From: Candidatus Delongbacteria bacterium
Lineage (GTDB): Bacteria > UBA4055
Length of the DNA: 34,942 bases
NCBI GenBank assembly: GCA_016937995.1
Contig: JAFGVM010000081.1
Span: forward strand, 1 to 34,942
Reading direction: 5' to 3'
A model generated the notes under the pieces. It was not told the DNA's origin and did no database searches. It saw only the letters and a program-made list of their open reading frames with translations. Both the position numbers and the translations under genes were made by a program. Numbering within the stretch: position 1 is the first letter of the stretch; each line of letters begins with the position of its first letter. Of this stretch, positions 16,527 to 23,803 are shown piece by piece.

Positions 16527-17540
16527 TTGAGAGAAACTATTTTAACAGGTTCGGAATTGAATGAGGATATCAAGATCGAACAATCCTTAAGACCTTTAAA
16601 ATTTGATGATTTTGTAGGACAGGAGAAGATCAAAGAAAATTTAAAGGTTTATGTAGAATCTGCTCATATGAGAAAGGATAGCCTTGATCACGTTATACTG
16701 CATGGACCCCCCGGACTGGGAAAGACCACTTTGGCATATATTATAGCTAATGAACTTGGAGTAGACATAAAAGTGACCTCCGGTCCAGTTTTGGAAAAAG
16801 CTGCGGATCTGGCAGGCCTATTAACAAACTTAAATGAACATGATGTGATATTTATTGATGAAATTCACAGACTTGCTCCAATTATTGAAGAGTATTTATA
16901 TCCTGCAATGGAAGATTATTCGATCGATATAATGCTCAGTAGCGGACCGGCAGCTAACAGTGTGCAACTAAAATTACCGAAGTTCACTTTGATTGGAGCA
17001 ACAACGAAAGCAGGAAATCTTACGTCACCACTCAGAGCCAGATTTGGGATCACTTGCAGGATGACATACTATAATTCGGATGAGATCTATCAGATCATTA
17101 AAAGAAGTGCAAAGTTGCTTGAAATTCATGTTGATGAAGATGGTATCATGGAAATGGCAAAACGATCAAGAGGGACACCAAGAATTGCAAACAGAATTTT
17201 GAGAAGACTCAGAGATTATGCTCTTGTTAAACACAGTGGAAAAATAACAAGAGAGATAGCCATGAGTGGACTGGATTCTCTAGATATTGATCATCTGGGA
17301 CTTGATGATATGGATAGGGATATTATAACTACAATGATCGAGAAATTCGGTGGAGGTCCTGTTGGGATCAAAAATATAGCTGTTGCTGTAGGTGAAGAGA
17401 GTGATACGATAGAGGAAGTTTATGAGCCATATTTGATACAGGAAGGTTTTATTCAAAGAACACAAAGAGGAAGGATCGTTACGGAATTAGCATATAAACA
17501 TTATGGTTATAAAGTAAATAATTCTGGTTTGGGGATTTAG
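16527..17540 (+). CDS. ruvB: Holliday junction branch-migration ATPase RuvB
   Basis: A 337-residue AAA+ motor that drives RuvA-bound Holliday junctions during recombinational repair. Walker A is HGPPGLGKTTLA (59-70) and Walker B is DEIHRL (111-116). Sensor 1 lies in LIGATTKAG, the arginine-finger segment is SPLRARFG, and the sensor 2 region contains RGTPRIANR. The C-terminal winged-helix domain ends in GFIQRTQRGR. The start is TTG with AAGAGGAT (16516-16523) just upstream. queA follows 3 bases after the stop, a ruvB-queA order seen in many bacteria. ruvA and ruvC are not in the window. Confidence 0.97.
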   Translation: MRETILTGSELNEDIKIEQSLRPLKFDDFVGQEKIKENLKVYVESAHMRKDSLDHVILHGPPGLGKTTLAYIIANELGVDIKVTSGPVLEKAADLAGLLTNLNEHDVIFIDEIHRLAPIIEEYLYPAMEDYSIDIMLSSGPAANSVQLKLPKFTLIGATTKAGNLTSPLRARFGITCRMTYYNSDEIYQIIKRSAKLLEIHVDEDGIMEMAKRSRGTPRIANRILRRLRDYALVKHSGKITREIAMSGLDSLDIDHLGLDDMDRDIITTMIEKFGGGPVGIKNIAVAVGEESDTIEEVYEPYLIQEGFIQRTQRGRIVTELAYKHYGYKVNNSGLGI

Positions 17541-17543
17541 AAA

Positions 17544-18575
17544 ATGTTAGAACTTTCGGACTATGATTATGATCTGCCAAAGGAACTTATAGCTCAGGAA
17601 CCAGCTGAGAAAAGAGACAGTTCAAGATTACTCATAGTTGACAGGGAGTCGAATAAAGTTTGTATGAAAAATTTTACTGAAATAGTAGACTATTTCAATA
17701 AAGGGGATGTTCTAGTAATTAATGAAACCAAGGTAATACCTGCAAGATTTTATGCTAAAAGAAAAGATACAAATGCTGAAATTGAAATATTCCTTCTAAG
17801 AGAAATTTCAGAAAGAACCTGGGAAGTTATGGTAAAACCCGGAAGGAAAGTAAAACTGAATATTGAACTACTTCTTCCAGGAAACGCTATTTGTGTAGTT
17901 AAAAGTATCACTGATACCGGAACCAGAATAGCTGAATTTAAGTACGATGGTGATTTTATTAAGTATATCTATGAAAATGGACATGTTCCCTTGCCTCCTT
18001 ATATAGAAAGGGAATCAAATGTAAATGATAAAGAAAGATATCAGACAGTATTTGCAAACAAACCAGGAGCAGTTGCAGCACCTACGGCCGGACTGCATTT
18101 TACTGATGATTTATTAATGAAAATTGAAGAAAAGGGTGTAAAAATAGCAAAAATAATTCTTCATGTTGGAATAGGCACTTTCCAGCCTATAAAAGTGAAA
18201 AAAATTGAAGATCACAGGATGCACGAAGAATATTATGAAGTTTCAAAAGAAGCAGAGGTTATGATAAATAGTGCAAAAAAAAATAAAAATAAAATAATTG
18301 CACTTGGGACTACTTCAGTGAGGGCGATAGAATCTGTTGCTGATGATAAGGGAAAGATACATTCCAGTAATGGTGAAACGGATATATTCATATATCCTGG
18401 CTATAAATTCAAAGCAGTTGACAAACTGATAACAAATTTTCATCTACCAAAATCTTCTCTAATGTTACTGGTATCAGCATTCAGTTCAGTGGATTTAATA
18501 AAGAAGGCATACAAAAAGGCCGTTAAAGAAAAATTTAGATTTTTCAGCTATGGCGATGCAATGATAATAATATAA
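17544..18575 (+). CDS. queA: S-adenosylmethionine:tRNA ribosyltransferase-isomerase
   Basis: A 343-residue cytoplasmic enzyme that moves the ribosyl group of S-adenosylmethionine onto preQ1-modified tRNA to give epoxyqueuosine. Family signatures run the full length: YDLPKELIAQEPAEKRDSSR (9-28), VLVINETKVIPARF, GHVPLPPYIER, GAVAAPTAGLHFT, HVGIGTFQPI, GTTSVRAIES and TNFHLPKSSLMLLVSAF. The ribosome site lies in the end of ruvB, so the two are probably translationally linked. queG/queH and tgt are not in the window. Confidence 0.97.
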   Translation: MLELSDYDYDLPKELIAQEPAEKRDSSRLLIVDRESNKVCMKNFTEIVDYFNKGDVLVINETKVIPARFYAKRKDTNAEIEIFLLREISERTWEVMVKPGRKVKLNIELLLPGNAICVVKSITDTGTRIAEFKYDGDFIKYIYENGHVPLPPYIERESNVNDKERYQTVFANKPGAVAAPTAGLHFTDDLLMKIEEKGVKIAKIILHVGIGTFQPIKVKKIEDHRMHEEYYEVSKEAEVMINSAKKNKNKIIALGTTSVRAIESVADDKGKIHSSNGETDIFIYPGYKFKAVDKLITNFHLPKSSLMLLVSAFSSVDLIKKAYKKAVKEKFRFFSYGDAMIII

Positions 18576-18604
18576 AAATTAAATTAAATTAGGAGTTCTA
18601 CATA

Positions 18605-20014
18605 ATGATCTGTCCAGAATGTAAAACACTAAATCCGAATTCGATCAAAAAGTGTATTAAGTGCGGTGCTAAATTAGAAAAAAGTGATGCACCAAAAAAG
18701 AAACCTGAAAAAAGAACAAGTATTAAACCTCAGAAACAAGTAGCACCTACACCTGTAAAAGTCCAAAAACAAAAACCGGCCGGAGGTGGCGGAGAGGAGA
18801 AGAAAGGAAAAGGCATATATGTAGTTCTTCTTGTAATATTAGCTGCTGTCGGAGCATATTTTACAAAACCTGATCTTGCTAGTTTTAAAGAATTCATTAC
18901 AAGCAGTATTCAAGCTGATCAAGAAGATGCTTTCTTTCAATCTTTAACGAAGGATGAATTTATTACCAAAGGATTGGTAGATTCACTTGACTATCAGGAC
19001 ATGTATGTATGTGCAATGATAGAAGTTGAAAGCAAAGGAAATACAAGAAAATATCTTGGTATAGCAAAAAGCTGGTACGACATTACTTCTCAGGAAGTTG
19101 CTCCAGATACAACTGCTGTTGCTGAAGCTGATTCAGTTTCGTCAGAAGATCTTACGGATAAAAAAAATAATGATGTCTATGATGAATACAATGACATATA
19201 TCTTGGAAAAAAGAGTAAAGGCCCACAGGATACGACCCTATACAAATCTTTATCTGATGCTGAACTTGCTCAAAGGAATAAGAAGCTGAGAAAACCGAAT
19301 GAGAAAATTTATTACGCAAAAGACAATAAGAAAATGATGCTGGTCCCTGCTCAAACCTTTAAAATGGGAAGTGATAAAGGGTCTATGATTGAAAAACCTT
19401 CTCACACGGTTAAAGTTAGAGCTTTTTACATGGACGCAACTGAGGTCACTAATATTCAGTTTAAAAGATTTTTGAAAGAGACAGGATATAAACCTAAAGG
19501 CAGTCTAGAGCATTTGAAGGATAGAAGGTTCAATCATGATAACCAACCTATAGTGGATGTAGATTATTATGACGCAGCTGAGTATGCTAAATGGGCAGGT
19601 AAACGACTGCCAACTGAAAGAGAATGGGAATGTGCTGCGAGAGGTGGAAAAGGATTAAAATATGCAGTTGGAGATTCTATCAGCACTGATATGGCGAGTT
19701 ACGGACTGCCGATAACAACAGGGAGTCCTGCAAGAGTAGGTAATTACAAGGAAAATGTCTACGGTATCAGTGATCTGAGCGGTAACGCAGCTGAATGGGT
19801 TTCAGGAGTTCTTACGGCATATCCTGGAAACAAAGCGATGTTCTCAGGTTACGGAAAAAATAGGATCGCTCGGGGAGGGTCATGGCTTTCAGAGGAAAAC
19901 GAAACTACAACTTTTGCCAGAAAACATTTGGATATTTCAAATTCTACCGGAAACATCGGATTCAGATGTGCTATCGGGCATGATATGGTAATGAAAATTG
20001 AGAACTCAAAGTAA
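18605..20014 (+). CDS. zinc-ribbon membrane protein with FGE/SUMF1 domain
   Basis: A 469-residue protein in three parts. An N-terminal zinc ribbon has CxxC pairs at Cys3/Cys6 and Cys17/Cys20, followed by a basic, proline-rich linker. One transmembrane helix lies near 76-93 (GIYVVLLVILAAVGAYF). After a charged spacer, residues about 240-462 form a formylglycine-generating-enzyme-like domain: MLVPAQTFKMGSD, VRAFYMDATEVTN, GKRLPTEREWECAARGG, GNAAEWV, RGGSWL and GFRCA. Most bacterial proteins with this fold are not sulfatase activators, and no sulfatase gene is near, so the activity is open. AGGAG (18591-18595) sets the start. It lies 29 bases after queA, with an SPFH gene next. Confidence 0.85.
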   Translation: MICPECKTLNPNSIKKCIKCGAKLEKSDAPKKKPEKRTSIKPQKQVAPTPVKVQKQKPAGGGGEEKKGKGIYVVLLVILAAVGAYFTKPDLASFKEFITSSIQADQEDAFFQSLTKDEFITKGLVDSLDYQDMYVCAMIEVESKGNTRKYLGIAKSWYDITSQEVAPDTTAVAEADSVSSEDLTDKKNNDVYDEYNDIYLGKKSKGPQDTTLYKSLSDAELAQRNKKLRKPNEKIYYAKDNKKMMLVPAQTFKMGSDKGSMIEKPSHTVKVRAFYMDATEVTNIQFKRFLKETGYKPKGSLEHLKDRRFNHDNQPIVDVDYYDAAEYAKWAGKRLPTEREWECAARGGKGLKYAVGDSISTDMASYGLPITTGSPARVGNYKENVYGISDLSGNAAEWVSGVLTAYPGNKAMFSGYGKNRIARGGSWLSEENETTTFARKHLDISNSTGNIGFRCAIGHDMVMKIENSK

Positions 20015-20050
20015 TTGAGATAAGATCTTTTTAGATCAGGAGGTATTATT

Positions 20051-21286
20051 ATGTCAACTTCGTCTAAATCAAATGCAATAGTATTAACGATGATTATGAT
20101 AATAATGATCGTAGGAGCTTTACTTTATTTTCTTGGTGGAGAAGTTAAATCTGACAAATATGTGATAAGACAGGAATTCTTCACAGGTAAAATGAGTGCT
20201 ATAACTGATGAAGGCTGGTACTTTAAATTTGGTTATGTCACGGAATTCAATATATCTGATATTATATGGTTCAGCGCAGATGCTGAAGAGGGAAGAGAGA
20301 AAGATGAATCAATTCGAGTTAGATTTAATGATGGTGCTTCAGCCCAAATATCAGGTTCTGTAAGATTTGTTTTGCCAACTGAACCGGACAAACTTATTCA
20401 ATTGAAGAAACAGTTCGGAACTTTTGAAAGAATTAAGAAGGAACTTGTTATACAGGTGGTCAATGAAGCGATTTATCTTACAGCTTCTCTGATGAGTTCA
20501 AAGGAGTCATATACAACTAAAAGAAGTCTTTTCTCTGATTATGCACAGGATCAAGCACTGAACGGTGTTTTCAGGACAAGAACGAATGAAATATTAACGA
20601 GAGATTCATTAACCGGTGAAGTTTCAACTTTTACTGAGATAGAGATCCTGAGAGATCCGAAAACAGGTGAGATACTGAGAAAAGAATCAGCCTTAAAGGA
20701 TTATGGTGTAAAATTAAAGAATTTTGTTGTTAAAAGAATTCAGTACCCGGACAATATTTTAGTTCAGCTTGATGAGCAGCAACAGGCTTTAATGGATGTT
20801 CAGAAAGCTAAAGCGATGGCTCAAAAAGCTGAGCAGGAAGCTATTACAGCTGAAAAAGAAGGATTAGCTAAGATAGCTATAGCAAAAGCTAAAGAGGAAG
20901 CAGTAAAGATCCAGGCGGTTGTTCAGGCAAAAAAAGTCAAAGAAGTAGCTGTGCTGGAAGCAGAAAAAGCCTTAGAGGTTGCAAAACTTGATAAGATGGC
21001 CGCAAAAGAATATAAAGAAGCAAAGGACCTAAGAGCTGAAGCTGATGCTAATGCTGCAAGAAAACTGATACAGGCGGACGGAGCACTTAAGCAAAAACTT
21101 CAAACATATGAAAATGTAATGAAATTCTGGGCTGATGCCTACACTAAACAAAGACCTACTCCTGATATTGTTATAGGTGGCGAGGATAAAAAAGGATGTG
21201 GTAATGCCGCAGAGCAATTTATGAATTTACTCAGCATTAAAGCTCTAAAAGATCTATCGCTTGATATGAATGTTAAAAATAAATAA
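20051..21286 (+). CDS. SPFH/band 7 membrane protein
   Basis: A 411-residue protein with an N-terminal membrane helix (about 10-30, IVLTMIMIIMIVGALLYFL). An SPFH (stomatin/prohibitin/flotillin) domain spans about 35-240, including RVRFNDGASAQISGSVRFVLP. A long alanine/lysine/glutamate helix (about 245-365, MAQKAEQEAITAEKEGLAK) is the usual oligomerisation segment. The C-terminus is short and contains GCGNAAEQF. These proteins form membrane ring or cage assemblies and often regulate membrane proteases, but no FtsH or NfeD partner lies here. AGGAGG at 20038-20043, 7 bases before the ATG, is a textbook ribosome site. It probably shares transcripts with the FGE-domain gene 36 bases upstream. Confidence 0.88.
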   Translation: MSTSSKSNAIVLTMIMIIMIVGALLYFLGGEVKSDKYVIRQEFFTGKMSAITDEGWYFKFGYVTEFNISDIIWFSADAEEGREKDESIRVRFNDGASAQISGSVRFVLPTEPDKLIQLKKQFGTFERIKKELVIQVVNEAIYLTASLMSSKESYTTKRSLFSDYAQDQALNGVFRTRTNEILTRDSLTGEVSTFTEIEILRDPKTGEILRKESALKDYGVKLKNFVVKRIQYPDNILVQLDEQQQALMDVQKAKAMAQKAEQEAITAEKEGLAKIAIAKAKEEAVKIQAVVQAKKVKEVAVLEAEKALEVAKLDKMAAKEYKEAKDLRAEADANAARKLIQADGALKQKLQTYENVMKFWADAYTKQRPTPDIVIGGEDKKGCGNAAEQFMNLLSIKALKDLSLDMNVKNK

Positions 21287-21302
21287 TTTGTTCAAAAACT
21301 GT

Positions 21303-21331
21303 TTGCTTTTTGTAAAATGATTTATTATATT
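21303..21331 (+). promoter_or_regulatory. predicted promoter of rpmE
   Basis: TTGCTT (21303-21308), 17 bases, TATATT (21326-21331), 48 bases before the rpmE start. Confidence 0.65.
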
Positions 21332-21379
21332 CGTGCTGCTGTAAGTAAAGCATGAAATTAGAAATTAAGGGGTTTATAG

Positions 21380-21595
21380 ATGAAAAAAGATATTCATCCA
21401 AAATATGAAACTGCAACAGTGTCATGTGTATGTGGAAATACTTTTGAGACAAGAACAACAGTTGGAGAGATCAAAGTAGAGATCTGTTCAAACTGTCATC
21501 CTTTTTATACTGGAAAAACAAGACTTCTTGATACTGCCGGACGTGTTGATAAGTTCATGAAAAAGTATAAGATCGCTGAAAAGAAAGAAGACTAA
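21380..21595 (+). CDS. rpmE: 50S ribosomal protein L31, zinc-binding type
   Basis: A 71-residue ribosomal protein of the large subunit. It opens [10 protein letters not shown] and carries the four zinc ligands of the C+ form, Cys16, Cys18, Cys36 and Cys39 (SCVCGN and [11 protein letters not shown]). It then shows the conserved [13 protein letters not shown] end. In many bacteria the zinc form is replaced by a cysteine-less copy when zinc is short; no second copy is seen here. It has its own promoter and terminator, with a DUF1385 gene next. Confidence 0.96.
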   Translation: MKKDIHPKYETATVSCVCGNTFETRTTVGEIKVEICSNCHPFYTGKTRLLDTAGRVDKFMKKYKIAEKKED

Positions 21596-21627
21596 CTTTC
21601 CGGTCTGAGTTTCAATATTTTAAAATT

Positions 21628-21663
21628 AAAAGCACATACTTTACAAAGATGTGCTTTTTTACT
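21628..21663 (+). terminator. rho-independent terminator after rpmE
   Basis: The 10-bp stem AAAAGCACAT / ATGTGCTTTT with an 11-base loop ends in a T run, 33 bases after the stop. The DUF1385 start lies only 14 bases further on, so some readthrough or a promoter within rpmE would be needed. Confidence 0.85.
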
Positions 21664-21676
21664 TTAGGGGTATAAG

Positions 21677-22621
21677 TTGAAAGAAGAAAAGATATCTATT
21701 GGTGGCCAGGCAGTCATAGAAGGAGTTATGATGAGATCACCTCAATATATTTCCACAGTTATTAGAAGAGCTGACGGTTCTATGGAAGACAGAACCGATA
21801 AATTCATTCCTTTGTCAAAAAGATATAAAATATTAAATCTACCTGTCCTTAGGGGAGCGATCAGTTTATTTGAGATGATGAAGGTCGGTATAGGAACATT
21901 GAACTGGTCGGCAGATAAAGCTATTGAAGATGAGAACATTGCAAAAGGTAAAGAAGTGGATGTAAATAAGGAAAAATCATTCCTTCAAAAGTTGTTTGAT
22001 GCAGTTGGGACTTCAGTTATATTGCTTATATCTCTGGGTATATTTATGTACATACCTTACAAGTTAACTAGCTACCTAAAAGCAATTGATGGTAATCAAT
22101 TTCTTTTCAATTTATTTGCAGGGATTATAAGAACTGCATTCCTGATATTATATATGTATGCGATCAGTTTTATGAAAGATGTTAAAAGACTTTTTGAATA
22201 TCATGGTGCAGAGCATAAGACAATTGCCCTATACGAGCAGAAGCTTGAACTGACTGTTGATAATGCAAGAAAACAAAGCCGTTTTCATCCCAGATGTGGT
22301 ACTAGTTTTATTCTGATAGCTGCGATCATTACAATATTTATTTTTTCAATTTTTGATAGTATAATGTATTTGTTTTATCAATATCCGAATGTTATCTCAA
22401 GGATAGGTGTTCATTTATTGTTCGTTCCCTTTGCAGTTGGAGTTTCATTTGAGTTATTGAAGCTTTCTGATAAATATTCTACTAACATACTTGTCAGGCA
22501 GCTTATTAAACCGGGTCTTTGGTTGCAGAAGATAACTACAAGTGAACCGGATGATAAGCAACTGGAAGTTGCAATTGAGTCTGTAAAGCTGTCCACAGCT
22601 TACTTAAATGATAGTGATTAA
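21677..22621 (+). CDS. DUF1385 (YqhQ-like) multi-pass membrane protein
   Basis: A 314-residue integral membrane protein of the DUF1385 family. The N-terminal signature GGQAVIEGVMMRSP (8-21) and the central EYHGAEHKTIALYE and HPRCGTSFIL motifs are diagnostic. Four hydrophobic segments lie near 111-130, 145-165, 211-234 and 242-262. The conserved His, Glu and Cys residues around EYHGAEH and HPRCG suggest a metal or catalytic site, but I know of no settled reaction. The start is TTG behind AGGGGT. The position next to rpmE is a pairing found in other bacterial phyla, where prmC/prfA often follow; here they do not. Confidence 0.9.
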   Translation: MKEEKISIGGQAVIEGVMMRSPQYISTVIRRADGSMEDRTDKFIPLSKRYKILNLPVLRGAISLFEMMKVGIGTLNWSADKAIEDENIAKGKEVDVNKEKSFLQKLFDAVGTSVILLISLGIFMYIPYKLTSYLKAIDGNQFLFNLFAGIIRTAFLILYMYAISFMKDVKRLFEYHGAEHKTIALYEQKLELTVDNARKQSRFHPRCGTSFILIAAIITIFIFSIFDSIMYLFYQYPNVISRIGVHLLFVPFAVGVSFELLKLSDKYSTNILVRQLIKPGLWLQKITTSEPDDKQLEVAIESVKLSTAYLNDSD

Positions 22622-22635
22622 TGTTCGTGATTTGC

Positions 22636-22665
22636 AGGGGATACCTTCAAATCGTCCCCTCTTTT
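22636..22665 (+). terminator. likely terminator after the DUF1385 gene
   Basis: The 6-bp GC-rich stem AGGGGA / TCCCCT with a 13-base loop is followed by CTTTTT. It is weaker than the other terminators here. Confidence 0.55.
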
Positions 22666-22675
22666 TAAAAGATAG

Positions 22676-22698
22676 ATCCTGAAATAAATTCAGGATGA
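22676..22698 (+). repeat. small palindromic repeat, copy 1
   Basis: ATCCTGAA (22676-22683), 5 bases, TTCAGGAT (22689-22696), then GA. It shares the pattern ATYCYGAA-N5-TTCAGRAT and the same orientation with copies at 23773 and 25883. Confidence 0.75.
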
Positions 22699-22717
22699 CA
22701 AAGAAGGAGGATGAATT

Positions 22718-23731
22718 ATGAAATTTTTATTGATCTGTTTAACATTATTTACAAGTTTATTCTCACAATTTTCAAGTAGTGTTGATTATAAAGAATTATC
22801 TAGAAAAAAAAATTCATTCGGTTTAAGCTTAACTAATTTTACAGCTGAGAACCAATGGGATACTGATTTTATTAATGGCGTTGACACTGTTAAATTCACT
22901 GGTGTATATGATCATCTTGGAGATAAAATTGAACTCGATGGTTTTTATTACTTAAATGAAGACAGATTGATTTATAGACTTGGATTCTCACTGGACACAT
23001 ATTCTTCTATAATTAAGATCGATACACTGGGTTTCAGAGAAAGATTTGTACCTGATGAAAAAAATCTGGCATGTAGTTTCGGAGAGCTCGGATATGTTTT
23101 TGGAGAAGATGAATTCGGTGGTTCTGTAGGATTCAATTTATACTCGATAGATGAAAGAAAATGCTTTATAGGTTCAGTTAACGGATTTATTAACAGTAAA
23201 ACAGTATCAGGTAATAGATATGGTGCTGATCTGGGTTATATATTTGTATCTGATGACTCTTTAAGGTCATATGTTAGATCAAATAATGTCATATCTCCCG
23301 ATATCAAATTCGGTGTACACTACATTTATTCCGGTTATACATATGATCTGAAGTTTTATTCCGGTTTAAATCTATTTGACTCAGAGATATATGAAGAAAA
23401 TGCATATATTAATTTTAGTGTATCATACAATAGAAGTTTAGAAAAATTGAAAACCGATCTTTTATTTAATGTAGGTTCGAATGTTACTTCGGAATTTGAT
23501 ATTCCAGAGATCCAACTACCATTTCTTTATTATGGGGTTGCGGTTGAGAATAAATTTTTTGGGGAGAAATTCAGGTTGTTGATAGGATGGAGGTCTGAGA
23601 TGTATTATGCTGTTATAGGTAGTTTTGATGATATATCTGAGTACATCCCTGCTCATTATCCTGCAATGTTCGATCTGGAACAGACCATGACTAGGAATAA
23701 ATTGTTGATCGAAGTGAATTATTTGTATTAA
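22718..23731 (+). CDS. predicted outer-membrane beta-barrel protein, function unknown
   Basis: I do not recognise this 337-residue protein. It has a signal peptide ending LFTSLFSQ and then almost only short amphipathic beta strands with alternating aromatic residues (LDGFYYLNEDRLIYRLGF, FGVHYIYSGYTYDLKFYSG, LPFLYYGVAVENKFFG). No large soluble domain and no cysteine-rich region are seen. This is the look of an outer-membrane barrel. The start has a strong ribosome site, AAGGAGG (22704-22710). It lies 97 bases after the DUF1385 gene, with a terminator and a palindromic repeat between, and converges on the M29 peptidase gene. Confidence 0.7.
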   Translation: MKFLLICLTLFTSLFSQFSSSVDYKELSRKKNSFGLSLTNFTAENQWDTDFINGVDTVKFTGVYDHLGDKIELDGFYYLNEDRLIYRLGFSLDTYSSIIKIDTLGFRERFVPDEKNLACSFGELGYVFGEDEFGGSVGFNLYSIDERKCFIGSVNGFINSKTVSGNRYGADLGYIFVSDDSLRSYVRSNNVISPDIKFGVHYIYSGYTYDLKFYSGLNLFDSEIYEENAYINFSVSYNRSLEKLKTDLLFNVGSNVTSEFDIPEIQLPFLYYGVAVENKFFGEKFRLLIGWRSEMYYAVIGSFDDISEYIPAHYPAMFDLEQTMTRNKLLIEVNYLY

Positions 23732-23739
23732 GTTAAATA

Positions 23740-23768
23740 AAAAAGGTCAGGATTATCCTGACCTTTTT
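23740..23768. terminator. bidirectional terminator between convergent genes
   Basis: A 13-bp stem, AAAAAGGTCAGGA / TCCTGACCTTTTT, with a TTA loop. The A and T flanks give a U run in either direction, serving the barrel gene (plus) and the M29 gene (minus). Confidence 0.9.
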
Positions 23769-23772
23769 GAAA

Positions 23773-23796
23773 ATTCTGAATCAAGTTCAGAATGAC
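23773..23796 (+). repeat. small palindromic repeat, copy 2
   Basis: ATTCTGAA (23773-23780), TCAAG loop, TTCAGAAT (23786-23793), then GAC. It sits right after the bidirectional terminator. Confidence 0.8.
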
Positions 23797-23803
23797 GATC
23801 TAA

